From assembly GCF_009740285.1 (NCBI RefSeq), contig NZ_CP046566.1, forward strand, positions 2,414,501-2,478,500: 64,000 nt of DNA, in the 5' to 3' direction. Of this stretch, positions 43,316-53,400 are shown piece by piece. Within the stretch, counting starts at the first letter, position 1; each line of letters starts with the position of its first letter. The notes below the pieces were generated by a model, which had not been told where the DNA came from, did no database searches, and was given only the letters and a program-made list of their open reading frames with translations. This DNA comes from Phnomibacter ginsenosidimutans. Its GTDB lineage: Bacteria > Bacteroidota > Bacteroidia > Chitinophagales > Chitinophagaceae. The position numbers and the translations under genes are program-made.

Positions 43316-44543
43316 TTACTCTTCCTCTTCCTCAGCTTTCACAGCAGCTTTGGGCTTGGCTTCTACCATAATGTTTTGCACCAGCTTCATGGGCACAGCC
43401 TTATCCTGCCGCAAAGCTGGCGCCCACGCCGGCATGGCTTCAAAGCGGTCGATGATGAGGTTGTTCATTTCATTGTTGGCACGGGTGCCGGGCTTTACAT
43501 TCACCACGTTACCCTTGGCATCCACTACAAAATCAACATCAATAAACAAGCGTTTGGCGCCTTCTTCGGGCATAAAGTCGGCCAGCTCTGCAGCCAGCTC
43601 GATCAATAAACTTTTGAAAGGCCGGTAAGCCTCCGGGAAATTTCGGCTGCGTATTCACGTAAGGATAGAAATCATTTTCGCCAAACGTAACGGTACGGGC
43701 TGCACTGCGGCGGGGCTCGGTGTTTTCTTTAAACTTCGGTGGTATTACTTTTTTAGGAATCGTAAACTCTTGCGCCATCATGTATTCGCCCTTGGCATCG
43801 ATCATGATGGTGGGCAGCTGCTTATACGTGTTGAAGTAGTAATACACTTTTTCCATAATACCCGCCATGGGCTTGTATTCGGGCTGCGCTGCCAGTTGTT
43901 TTTCCAGCAGTTCTTTGCTCTTGTCTTTTTTAAACAGCACCGGCATTACATGAATGGGTATATAATCCTGTCCTTCATTTTTGGTTAACGCTGCCAACAC
44001 ATACAGCTCTTCAATCAAGGCATCGGTGAGTGGAATGCAACCCACGGTTACACAAGAACCATGCACATAAATATCTCCGCCGGGTTTTACGGGATCGGCC
44101 AAAATGCGGTCGCTGGGATTAGGATAGTTTACCCCCAACGCCAGGTGGTAGCTACTATTGGGGCGAAACTCATTGACGTAGTAAAAACCCTCCGGCACCT
44201 GGTAATCGCCTTCGTAGCGTTTGGGTCCGAGGCCACCGGCTAAGGCGCAAACCTTATAGGTTTTAAAGAGGCGGTACTTTTCTTTTTTATCGCCTTTTAC
44301 CCAAACTTCCAGCTGGCTATCGTACTTAAATGAACGGATGTACATGTACTTGGCGGGCCAGGTCAATCCTTTGGCCGCAAACTCTTTGCGCAGCATTTCT
44401 TCTCTCGATTCGAAAGCCAGGCCTACCCGCTTAAACGATTTCTGAAAACTGAGGAAGTCTTTTTGCTGTGGTGGCTGCGCATACAGCAGCGTGGCAACAG
44501 TGCACAACACTACTGCCATCCATCCCTTACGTCTGTTCAACAT
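43316..44543 (-). CDS. Murein L,D-transpeptidase with C-terminal TonB-like domain, frameshifted
   Basis: N-terminal signal (MLNRRKGWMAVVLCTVATLLYAQ from ATG 44543; ATG 44576 is an alternative and better fits the -7 element at 44605-44598). The YkuD-type catalytic domain has HGSCVTVGCIPL with the catalytic Cys in VGC (about 170-181). It cross-links peptidoglycan or anchors proteins. Near 43605-43612 the frame shifts by +1; the continuation LLIELAAELADFMPEEGAKRLFIDVDFVVDAKGNVVNVKPGT is a TonB-C-like domain, ending in an acidic EEEEE tail at 43316. Removal of one T restores the fusion, about 408 residues. Confidence 0.78.
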
Positions 44544-44597
44544 TCTTGCACCCTGCATGCGATTTGCGTTTGACATACCAAAACGAAAATATCGGGG

Positions 44598-44605
44598 CAA
44601 AATTA
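44598..44605 (-). promoter_or_regulatory. Putative -7 element for the L,D-transpeptidase
   Basis: TAATTTTG on the minus strand, exact TAnnTTTG, 22 bp before ATG 44576. Confidence 0.4.
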
Positions 44606-44751
44606 CAGGAATCGCCAACCGGGTAGCAGGCTTTTGCACCGCTTTGGCAAGTCGGGGGAAAAATGATACAGCCCCATCTTACAGCATGCTATCGTAACTT
44701 CATGCGATTGTAAAAGTGTTATTGGCATTTTCTCTTGTAAATGATTTTGTT

Positions 44752-45453
44752 ATGCTTACCATCGACAATTACCTCGACAGTCATTATATCCACCGTAGCA
44801 ATTGGTTGCGGGCAGCAGTGCTCGGCGCCAACGATGGCATCATTTCTATTTCCAGTTTGGCCATTGGTATAGCTGCAGCCAGCAATAGCCGGGAGCCAAT
44901 TGTGCTGGCCGCTGTGGCCGGCCTGGTTGCGGGGGCATTATCAATGGCGGCAGGTGAGTATGTATCGGTGAGTTCGCAAACCGATATTGAACACGCCGAC
45001 ATAGAACGGGAGAAAAAAGAACTGGAAAAAATGCCCGAAGAAGAAATGCAGATGCTGGCACAGATTTATGAAAGGCGGGGTTTGAAAAAGGAAACTGCAC
45101 TGCAGGTAGCCAAAGAGCTTACTGAAGCGGATGCTTTGGGGGCACATGTTCGGGATGAGTTGGGCATCAATGAAATCAGCCAGGCCAATCCGTTGCAGGC
45201 GGCCTTTGCTTCTGGCGCCGCATTTACAGTTGGTGGTGTAATGCCCATGCTGGTGGCATTGTTTGCACCGGTCAAAGGCATGGAATACTGGCTCTATGGA
45301 TTCACCATTGTGTTCTTGGTTGTATTAGGCAGCATTGCAGCCAAAACCGGTGGCTCCGGCATTTTCAAATCGGTATTACGCATTACCATTTGGGGTACCA
45401 TTGCCATGGTGCTGTCGGCCGTAGTGGGTTATTTGTTTGGGGTGAAAGTGTAA
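44752..45453 (+). CDS. VIT1/CCC1-family iron/manganese transporter
   Basis: 233 residues from ATG 44752 (MLTIDNYLDSHYIHRSNWLRAAVLGANDGIISISSLAIG). The core helix GANDGIISISSLAIGIAAAS and GALSMAAGEYVSVSSQTDIEHADIEREKKELE are characteristic. Five membrane spans sit around a cytoplasmic metal-binding helical hairpin (about 75-130), which is rich in Glu/Met. The family exports Fe2+ or Mn2+. An in-frame ATG 12 codons upstream is a weaker start. Confidence 0.9.
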   Translation: MLTIDNYLDSHYIHRSNWLRAAVLGANDGIISISSLAIGIAAASNSREPIVLAAVAGLVAGALSMAAGEYVSVSSQTDIEHADIEREKKELEKMPEEEMQMLAQIYERRGLKKETALQVAKELTEADALGAHVRDELGINEISQANPLQAAFASGAAFTVGGVMPMLVALFAPVKGMEYWLYGFTIVFLVVLGSIAAKTGGSGIFKSVLRITIWGTIAMVLSAVVGYLFGVKV

Positions 45454-45494
45454 ATACCCGACGCATCAAGCAACACTTACATGGTTCATGAATA

Positions 45495-45534
45495 AAACGC
45501 ACAGCCAGCGTATCAATACGCCTGCTGTGCGTTT
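45495..45534. terminator. Bidirectional terminator
   Basis: Stem AAACGCACAGC/GCTGTGCGTTT (11 bp) enclosing a smaller CGTAT/ATACG hairpin, between convergent VIT and the secreted hypothetical gene. Confidence 0.8.
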
Positions 45535-45571
45535 CTGCTTTACCATTCTACACCGGTATAGAATAGCCTTA

Positions 45572-45940
45572 TTATTTGCCAACCCAAGTGCAGGTCCATC
45601 GATTGTCTGGAATAGTAGGGAATACCAGGAAGTACTTGTCGGGACGGTCAATTTTCTCAGCCTTGCCTTTGTCAAGGTAGCCACCAGTAAAAAGGATATT
45701 TCCTTTTTTATCGACAGTAAACTTGCCTTGACTGGGCTTTTCCAATCCCAGGTAGGTGTAGGTTCCATTCTTATTCAGCACAAAAGAACCACGGGGAATA
45801 TATTCATAAAAACCATTGCTGTATTTGCTGGCGGTGCAAGTGTATTTACCATATTTCAAAGCCATACCAGCGTTTTGAGCAACAGCCCAAAAAGCACAAA
45901 TACAGAATAGTGACAATACCAGGACACGAAGATTTTTCAT
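45572..45940 (-). CDS. Secreted hypothetical protein, 122 aa
   Basis: Not recognised. Start at ATG 45940, which opens a signal peptide (MKNLRVLVLSLFCICAFWAVAQNAG). The mature part is small, basic and beta-rich with repeated aromatic-Gly motifs (ALKYGKYTCTASKYSNGFYEYIPRGSFVLNKNGTYTYLG), as in lipocalin-like or small beta-barrel secreted proteins of Bacteroidota. It ends at the bidirectional terminator. No functional neighbour. Confidence 0.65.
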   Translation of the reverse strand: MKNLRVLVLSLFCICAFWAVAQNAGMALKYGKYTCTASKYSNGFYEYIPRGSFVLNKNGTYTYLGLEKPSQGKFTVDKKGNILFTGGYLDKGKAEKIDRPDKYFLVFPTIPDNRWTCTWVGK

Positions 45941-46304
45941 GATTGAAGCAATGCTTGATTGTTGAAAATGGAATTTACAGGAGGTTAGGCCATTCTGCCA
46001 AATTATTACGAGTCGGTAAGTGCTGAATAAGCATCCATTAAGAACAGAATAGGACACACTCAATGCAATTGGCAGTATAAAAAACAAGCACCGGGTACAT
46101 GAGCCCGGCGCTTGACTATAGAATCCTTCCTGTGAACCCAATTGCTGCTTTGTACGATCCTTTCAAGGTTTTAATCACTTCCAGGAGAAACATGCTTTCC
46201 ACTCCTATCGGTTTCAATTTGACTTTTTCAAAGCAATATGCATGCTGCGTCTATATTTCGAAACCACCGATTGGCCACTTACTTATCAGGTTGTAAATAA
46301 GCAG
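45941..46304. other. 364-bp intergenic region without a gene
   Basis: Lies between the secreted hypothetical gene and the HxlR regulator, both minus strand. Apart from a terminator-like hairpin near 46085-46113 nothing notable was seen. Confidence 0.5.
46085..46113 (-). terminator. Hairpin with T-tract on the minus strand
   Basis: Arms CAAGCACCGGG and CCCGGCGCTTG (one mismatch) followed on the minus strand by TTTTTTATAC; 190 bp after the HxlR stop. Confidence 0.5.
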
Positions 46305-46673
46305 CTACGATGCACAGTCTTTGATATTGGGATTGTGTATGCGCCCCCATTCGGCCATCGACATTAAAATGGGTAGCAATGTTTTGCCACTCTCCGACAG
46401 AAAATATTCTACGTGAGGCGGTACAATTTCTTTGGCTTCTCGTATAACTAACCGATCATGTTCCAGCTGTTTCAACTGTTGTGCCAGCATTTTTTCTGTA
46501 ATAGCGGGAATCATTTTTTTCAACTGGCCAAATCTCAATGGTTCATTACGCAAGTGATAGAGTATAATCGTTTTCCACCTGCCACCAATCATATTGATAG
46601 TATATGAAACAGGACACTCGGTAACGTGCATCTGATTAAGGCTATGGGTGGAAGTGATTTTTTTGGCAATCAT
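46305..46673 (-). CDS. HxlR-family (MarR-like) transcriptional regulator
   Basis: 122 residues from ATG 46673 (MIAKKITSTHSLNQMHVTECPVSYTINMIGGRWKTIILYHLRNEPLRFGQLKKMIPAITEKMLAQQLKQLEHDRLV). The Cys in ECPVSYT before the GGRWK helix is the HxlR feature that can sense electrophiles. It is divergent from the old-yellow-enzyme gene with 78 bp between them, so it probably represses that gene and itself, responding to reactive electrophiles. Confidence 0.88.
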   Translation of the reverse strand: MIAKKITSTHSLNQMHVTECPVSYTINMIGGRWKTIILYHLRNEPLRFGQLKKMIPAITEKMLAQQLKQLEHDRLVIREAKEIVPPHVEYFLSESGKTLLPILMSMAEWGRIHNPNIKDCAS

Positions 46674-46721
46674 TTTACACTTACTTTTTAGACAGTACCA
46701 TCTTTTACGAAAGTACAAATC

Positions 46722-46729
46722 TACATTTG
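46722..46729 (+). promoter_or_regulatory. Putative -7 element for the ene-reductase
   Basis: TACATTTG, 22 bp before ATG 46752, inside the divergent region where the HxlR protein would act. Confidence 0.45.
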
Positions 46730-46751
46730 CAACTTAAAGACAAAAATCATC

Positions 46752-47832
46752 ATGAGTAGCAATTTGCATTTATTGAAACCTCTTACAAAGGGCGGATTGA
46801 CTTTGAAAAACAGGGTGGCAATGGCACCCATGACCCGGTGCAGAGCCATTGGAAACGTACCAAACACATTGATGGGCACATACTATGCGCAAAGAAATAA
46901 CGCCGGCCTCATTGTTTCAGAAGGTACATCACCCAATGCTGACGGATTGGGCTATGCCCGTATGCCGGGCATTTTTACTGCCGAACAGATTGCAGGCTGG
47001 AAGCAGGTAACCACAGATACCAAGCAAACCGAGACTTTATTCTTCACCCAGCTGATGCACGTAGGCCGAGTGGGCCACAGTGCCAATATGCAACCCGGCG
47101 CTAAGTTGTTGGCGCCATCTGCCATCAACGCAGATGCTGACATGTGGACCGATACGCAAGGCATGCAAAAGACGGAGCTGCCAATAGCCATGACCACTGC
47201 CGATATCGAGCAAACAATTGCTGATTTTGTAACTGCTGCAAAAAACGCTGTTGAAGCAGGTTTTGATGGTGTAGAAATACATGGCGCAAATGGTTATTTG
47301 ATTGAGCAATTCTTGAACGCCGGCACCAACGTTCGTGAAGATGAATACGGCGGTTCTGTTGCCAACCGGGCAAAATTCCTGTTGGAAATAACCAAGCAAG
47401 TAGGCAACGCTATTGGTTTCGAAAAAGTGGGTGTACGTGTGTCACCATACAATCAATTCAACAGCATGCCTTTGTATGCTGAAATTGCGGAAACCTATGC
47501 TTACCTCGCCGCTGAATTGAACAAACTGAACATTGCATACCTGCATGTAATTGATTACGCTTCACTGGCTTCTGAAGAAGGTCAACAACTGCTGAAAGAC
47601 ATCAGGGCAAACTTCTCCAATGTACTGATCCGTAATGGTGGTTATACCAAGGACAGAGCCGAAGCTGTATTGGGTAACAATGAAGCAGACATGATCTCCC
47701 TTTGGTTCACCTTACATTGCCAACCCCGATTTGGTAAACCGTTTAGCCAATGACATTGCTTTGGCTAAACCTGACCCAAATACCTTCTACACGCCAGATG
47801 CTGTTGGTTTCACCGACTATCCTGTTGCATAA
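46752..47832 (+). CDS. Old yellow enzyme-family alkene reductase, frameshifted
   Basis: An FMN-dependent NADH:flavin oxidoreductase. KNRVAMAPMTRCRA at the start, GFDGVEIHGANGYLIEQFLN in the middle and EDEYGGSVANRAKF with downstream VGVRVSP are the family marks; a substrate-binding HGAN is present (His and Asn). The frame breaks near 47697-47703 (ATCTCCCTTTGG): one base removed gives DMISFGSPYIANPDLVNRLANDIALAKPDPN and ends at TAA 47832, with a usual length of about 359 residues. The intact first part would stop early with a non-homologous tail. Reduces electrophilic C=C bonds; paired with the HxlR regulator. Confidence 0.85.
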
Positions 47833-47895
47833 GCAAACGCCTACAGTAGATTAGCTTGCTGCTGTTTGACATACGCTTCAACAACTAAATTCCAT

Positions 47896-47933
47896 TATCG
47901 CCATTGCTGGTTACATTACCTTCAATGGCGATA
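47896..47933 (+). terminator. Terminator of the ene-reductase
   Basis: Perfect 11-bp stem TATCGCCATTG/CAATGGCGATA with TTGTTTTATC after it, 63 bp after the restored stop, which supports the restored gene end. Confidence 0.8.
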
Positions 47934-48006
47934 TTGTTTTATCTATGATTCATGTACAGACCATACAGAATACTTCCCCCTTACACATACCATTCACTTT
48001 TTAAGC

Positions 48007-48744
48007 ATGTCCATACTCAGCAATACATCAATAGTTAGCCTGATAGTTATGCTTTGTAGCATCAGCATGTCATTTCATGCACAGCATGCTCCACTCCGCA
48101 TCACATCCATCACCGGCGATTTTTACAGCTACACCACATACAACTTGTACGAAGGCAAATACATTCCGGCCAATGGCATGTATGTGGTAACCAATAAAGG
48201 CGTGGTGCTGCTCGATTCACCTTGGGACAGCACCCAGTGCCAGCCCCTGCTGGACAGCATCATGGCCCGGCACCGGCAACCAGTGGTGATGTGTATTGCC
48301 ACGCATTGGCACAGCGATAAAACCGCCGGCCTCAACTACTTCAACAGCAAAGGCATTGCTACCTACACCACTGTGCAAACGGATGGCTGGAGCAGAAAAA
48401 ATAACAAACCACTGGCCTCACACCTCATGGCTAACGATACTGTATTTATGATTGGGCAACACCGCTTTGAAACCTATTACCCCGGCGAAGGCCACACCCC
48501 CGATAATATTGTGGTGTGGTTTAAAGATGCTCAATTGTTGTATGGAGGCTGCCTCATCAAAGGGCTTGACAATGAAACGCTGGGCTACATGGGCGATGCC
48601 AACGCAGCCGCCTATTACAGTACCCTCAAAAATGTGCAGCGTAAATGCAAGGGCGTTCAACACATCGTGCTTACCCACAGCGATGGCAGCACCACCCGCA
48701 GCCTCAAACATTCATTGCGGATGGCAAAACAATTGAACAATTAG
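48007..48744 (+). CDS. bla: Subclass B1-type metallo-beta-lactamase
   Basis: 245 residues from ATG 48007 with a signal peptide (to about 26, MSFHAQ). All six zinc ligands of the B1 pattern are in place: His100-x-His102-x-Asp104 (THWHSD), His163 (GHTPDN), Cys182 (GGCLIK) and His224 (LTHSDG). This is the His3 site plus Asp-Cys-His site of BlaB/IND-like enzymes. Family members hydrolyse penicillins, cephalosporins and carbapenems; activity on any drug is not proven by sequence. It is a chromosomal single gene with no mobile element or resistance partner nearby, so it is probably intrinsic. Confidence 0.88.
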   Translation: MSILSNTSIVSLIVMLCSISMSFHAQHAPLRITSITGDFYSYTTYNLYEGKYIPANGMYVVTNKGVVLLDSPWDSTQCQPLLDSIMARHRQPVVMCIATHWHSDKTAGLNYFNSKGIATYTTVQTDGWSRKNNKPLASHLMANDTVFMIGQHRFETYYPGEGHTPDNIVVWFKDAQLLYGGCLIKGLDNETLGYMGDANAAAYYSTLKNVQRKCKGVQHIVLTHSDGSTTRSLKHSLRMAKQLNN

Positions 48745-48926
48745 CCAATTAGCTAATATGCCAATGTGCTAATGCTTGGAGCTACAATCAATAAGATTGA
48801 CCGACTCCGTTCATTAGCACATCAACACGCGTCTTAACTACTTATTGAATATAGTCAAGTTGTTGAAGTGAAAGATTATTTGCATATTTTCAAATTGGCT
48901 AATTAGCACATTAGCTAATCAGCCAA
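48741..48926. repeat. Inverted pair of CTAATTGGC word patches
   Basis: Left patch 48741-48773 (TTAGCCAATTAGC, ATGTGCTAAT) and right patch 48880-48926 (ATTGGCTAATTAGCACATTAG) share words in opposite orientation, filling the gap between convergent stop codons. Confidence 0.6.
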
Positions 48927-48930
48927 TTGC

Positions 48931-50064
48931 TTACAAGTTTCCCCTCGCCTCCTGCTCTCTTTCAATGGCTTCAAACAAGGCTTTGAAATTGCCCTTGCCA
49001 AAGCTCTTGGCGCCTTTGCGTTGTATGATTTCGAAGAATAAAGTGGGTCTGTCTTGTACGGGCTTGCTGAAGAGTTGCAAGAGGTATCCTTCATCATCGC
49101 GGTCTACCAATATACCCAGTTCTTTGAGCGGCTCCAGGTCTTCATCAATGTGGCCAACACGGCTGAGCAGGTCATCGTAGTACGTGGTGGGCACCTGCAA
49201 AAACTCCACGCCACGGCTGCGCAGTTCCCGAACGGTGGCTACAATATCGTTGGTAGCCAAAGCCACATGCTGGCAACCTTCGCCGTCGTAAAATTCGAGG
49301 TACTCTTCTACCTGGCTTTTCTTTTTGCCCTCGGCCGGCTCGTTGATGGGAAACTTCACAAAGCCATTTCCGTTGCTCATAACCTTACTCATCAAGGCAG
49401 AGTATTCGGTAGAAATATCGTTGTCGTCGAAGCTGAGGATATTGCGGAAGCCCATTACATTTTCATAAAAGCTCACCCACTTGTTCATTTGGTTCCAGCC
49501 CACATTACCCACGCAGTGGTCTACGTACAGCAGGCCGGTATCGGTGGGGGCAAAATGCGGATTGCTCCACGCCCGGAAGCCGGGCATGAATACACCGGAA
49601 TAGTTTTTCCGCTCTACAAATACATGCACGGTATCGCCGTAGGTATGAATGCCGCTGAGCACCACAGTACCCGCATCGTCGGTGAGGGTTTGCGGCTCGA
49701 GGTAGCTTTGGGCACCGCGGCTGGTAGTTTGCTGCCAGGCATCGGCCGCATCATCTACCCGTAGCGCCAGGGTTTTCACGCCATCGCCGTGCTTGTACAC
49801 ATGATCGGCAATGGGGTTACCAGCCCGCAAGGGCGTGGTGAGCATGAAGGTGAGCTTGTGCTGGCGCACCACATAGCTCACTTTGTCCTTTACACCGGTT
49901 TCGGGACCAGCATAGGCCAGCGCCTGAAACCCGAAAGCACTCATATAATAATGGGCGGCCTGCTTGGCATTACCCACATAAAACTCAACGTAATCGGTGC
50001 CCTGCAGGGGCAAAAAATCGTGGATGGCAGCATCCTGCAAACGGCTTTGTACAGCAGTTTCCAT
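48931..50064 (-). CDS. hppD: 4-hydroxyphenylpyruvate dioxygenase
   Basis: 377 residues in two VOC-like halves. The non-haem iron ligands are His183 (VDHCVGNV), His266 (QHVALATND) and Glu345 (FFEIIQRKG). It converts 4-hydroxyphenylpyruvate to homogentisate in tyrosine breakdown. The C-terminal helix (GKGNFKALFEAIEREQEARGNL) that gates the active site is present. No homogentisate dioxygenase or fumarylacetoacetase is adjacent in the window. Confidence 0.94.
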   Translation of the reverse strand: METAVQSRLQDAAIHDFLPLQGTDYVEFYVGNAKQAAHYYMSAFGFQALAYAGPETGVKDKVSYVVRQHKLTFMLTTPLRAGNPIADHVYKHGDGVKTLALRVDDAADAWQQTTSRGAQSYLEPQTLTDDAGTVVLSGIHTYGDTVHVFVERKNYSGVFMPGFRAWSNPHFAPTDTGLLYVDHCVGNVGWNQMNKWVSFYENVMGFRNILSFDDNDISTEYSALMSKVMSNGNGFVKFPINEPAEGKKKSQVEEYLEFYDGEGCQHVALATNDIVATVRELRSRGVEFLQVPTTYYDDLLSRVGHIDEDLEPLKELGILVDRDDEGYLLQLFSKPVQDRPTLFFEIIQRKGAKSFGKGNFKALFEAIEREQEARGNL

Positions 50065-50493
50065 AACAATACAGTTTTGAATCAGTCAGTGAAATGAGAA
50101 TACAATAAAACGGCCCACTACAACGGGGCTGGCAAAAACAGGATGCTATCGGGCATCCATGGCCAGTGTACTGACGAGAAAAATGTATTCGTGGGCAAGC
50201 ATGCTGCAAAAATAAAAGCAGATGGGCGTTGCAAACAAGCCCTGTGGGGAAATACAAATTGCTTTTGAACCACAAAGGCACAATGGAGACACGAAGCGCC
50301 ACAAAGTTTTGTGACCACAGGGCAAAGGAGTACAAACTGAGGAAAATGGAGGATTTTGAACCACGAAGGCGCAACGGATGAACAAAGAAGCACAAAGCCT
50401 TTAGCTGTCCATGATTTCTTCATTCCGAATTCAGCATTCAGAATTCCCCCGACATTCTTATTTCTTATTTTCTGTTTCTTATTCTTTCTTTCC
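50065..50493. other. 429-bp intergenic region with word repeats
   Basis: No gene seen. Holds ACCACAAAGGCACAATGG-type words at 50266-50310 and 50356-50400 and AATTCAGCATTCAGAATTCC-type words at 50425-50450. A GATGC/GCATC mini-hairpin lies near 50143-50158. Confidence 0.6.
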
Positions 50494-53400
50494 CTAATTG
50501 AGGCTCCTGAAATCCACCGGTACCAGTTTGCTAACCCCTGCTTCCTGCATGGTCACACCATAAATCACATCCACCGCACCCATGGTTTGCTTGTTGTGGG
50601 TCACGATGATGAACTGGCTGTTCTCGCTGAACTTGCGGATCATCTGCGTGAACTTGCCTACGTTGGCGTCATCTAGTGGGGCATCCACCTCATCGAGGAT
50701 ACAGAACGGCGCCGGCTTGATGAGGTAAATGGCGAAGAGCAGTGCCGTAGCTGTCAGTGTTTTTTCACCACCGCTCAGCTGGGTAATAGATGATGGTCGC
50801 TTGCCTTTAGGCTTCGCTAAAATGTCGATGCTGGTTTCGGCCAGGTTCTCCGGATTTTCCAGAATCATATCGCAGGTGTCCTCTTCCGTAAACAAGGCTT
50901 TGAATACCTTCTGGAAGTTTTCCCGCACCTGATTGAAGGTATCGAGGAACTGCTGGTTAGCCGTAGCTTCCACTTCCTGAATGGTTTGCAGCAGGCTTTC
51001 CTTGGCATCCACGAGGTCATTTTTCTGTTCCAGAATGAATTCATAGCGCTTCTTCATTTCCTGGAAGGCTTCAATGGCCGTTGGGTTTACCTCACCCAGG
51101 TTTTCGAGGCGTTTCTTCATGCGGTCCACCTGCGCCTGCAGTTCTTCCTGTGCTGTATCGCTGTTACGGGGCTGGTCTATAACCTCTTCAATGTTGATTT
51201 TGAACTCCACATCCAGGCGTTCCTTCATACCCGCCAATTGCAGCTTCAGGTTGTTCAACTGGTCTTTGATTTCGTTGAGGAGGTGGTCGATGTGCTCACG
51301 GGCCTTGGTTTTGTGGCGGAGTTCACTCTCCCGCTCCTGCAGTTGGTTGCGGTGGTTGTAGTAGGCCTGATCGGCTTCGTTGAGGGCTTTTTCGTCTTCC
51401 TCTTTTTTCCGCATCAGTTCTAACAACTCCTCGTTCAGCAGTTCGAGGTTATCGCGGTTGCTAATCATTTGCTCTGCCGCCTGGCTCAGTTGGGCCGTGC
51501 TTTCATCTATCTGCTTTTCGAGGTTGAATACCTGCTTGCTGCTTAAAGTTGAGCTCCTGCTCCAGCGAGTTGATTTTGCTCTGCTGGCGGGTAAGGTTGA
51601 GGTTGCCCTCGTTGTATTGGCCAGCAGCCTGCTGGTATTCAGCTTCTGCCAGTTTGTAAAAGTCTTCCCGGGTTTGAATGGTGGCCAGCAATTGCTGCAG
51701 CTCATCGTTGAGACCGGTGAGTTTCTCTCGCACATCAGCAATAGCTTCCTGCTGATCGAGCAGCTGGAGCTGGAAGTTTTCGAGGCGGGCGGTAGCACTG
51801 CTTTGTGAAGCCAGCAGGTTTTCCCGTTTGTTTTGCGCTGCAAATACCGCATTGGTCAGTTGCAGAATTTCCTGCTCGGTCTGGCGGATGGCACTTTCTT
51901 TCAACTGCTCATTGAAGCCCAACACTTCCGCATGTTTTTTGCTTATTCGTTGCTTCAGGTCGTCTACTATTACCGATTGACTTTCAATTTCTTTCTGCAG
52001 TTTTTCTAAATTTTTAGCCCGGCCAATTTTCTTGCCTTCAAACAAGCCCACGCTGCCGCCAGTCAGGGTGTATTTTCCCTTTACATACTTGCCCGATTTT
52101 TCGAGCACAATATGGCCGCTGCTGTTTTCCAGCACCGATTCGTCTTCGGCAATGAACACATTTCCCAGCAAGTGTAAGGCCAGGTTGCGGTAGCGGGCAT
52201 CCACTTCTATCACATCCATGGCCGGAATGGCGCCGGGCAAAAACAGACCATGCGCCGTATTGGTATTGCGGCGGTCGCTTTCTACAAAAGCATTGATCTG
52301 GTCGAGCAAAAAGAAGTTGGCCTTGCCTTTCTGGTTGGCATCCAACAGGTTTACCGCCTGCATACCTTCTTTCAGGTCGCCTACTACATAATAGTTGAGG
52401 TAGGGCTCCAGCACATTTTCAACCGCGGCACGGTATTGCTCTTTTACGTAAATAATGTCACTAAGAATGGGCGAATGGTGATTCCAGTTGGCGTTGTTAT
52501 GCAAAAACTTCACCGAATCGGGGTAGCCTTCCATGCTGTCAATGAGACTTTTAAGCAGGTCGAACTCATTCTTCTTCTGGTCGAATTTGCGGTTTTCCTC
52601 AATCAGCTGGCTGCGAAGCTTCTCCATTTCGCCCTGTCCGGCCAAAATTTGCTCTTTGGTTTGCTCATGCTGCTGGCGGAGCTGCTCCAAAAACTGCTTC
52701 TTATCTCTTTCGTCGGCTTCCCGCTCTTCTTTTTCGCGTTCTACTTTTTGTATTTCAGCTTTCCGCTGCTCCTGCTCATCCTGCAATTGCATGATGCTGC
52801 GCTGCAGGTTGGCAATAGAAGTATCGGCCACAGCCACCTGCTTTTCAGCATCAAATTGCTGACGCTGCAGGCCCTGGAGTGAAGACCGGCTTTCATCGAG
52901 TTCGGCACGGCGGGCATCGTACACCGACCGCTTTTCTTCCAGTATGGCTTTCAATTCATCCAGCTGCTGCTGAATGCCACCCAGCTTTTCCTTTTCGTCG
53001 GCCATTTGCTCCTGCGTGTGCAGTACGCCATCCCGCAGGCTTTCGAGCTGGCCTTCACTCCGCTGCAAAAAGTCTTTCAGGCTCTCTTCTTTCTCCGACA
53101 AAAACTTGAGCTGTTGCTGGGCCAAATTCTTATCATTTTCCTTCAGGCGCAGGTTTTGGAGCATCTGGTTGAAAGCTTGCTGCATGCTTTGCAGGGCTTT
53201 TTCCTGCTCAATAAAACCGAGCCGGTCGGCTTCAATAGCAGCTTCTTCGGTGGCAATGGTTACCTCCAGCTCCGTCCGCTTGTCGGTTTCGGTTGCCTGT
53301 TGCTCGTTTAGTTCCTTGTACTGTACATGAAATCCTTCCAGCGCCGCCTTGGCCAGTTCAATGCTTACCTCCCGGTAGTCCTTCTTTATTTCATAATATT

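Noticed and set aside
46099-46296. 65-residue plus-strand frame in the gap before hxlR
   Set aside because: No start signal, no domain, overlaps a terminator-like hairpin.
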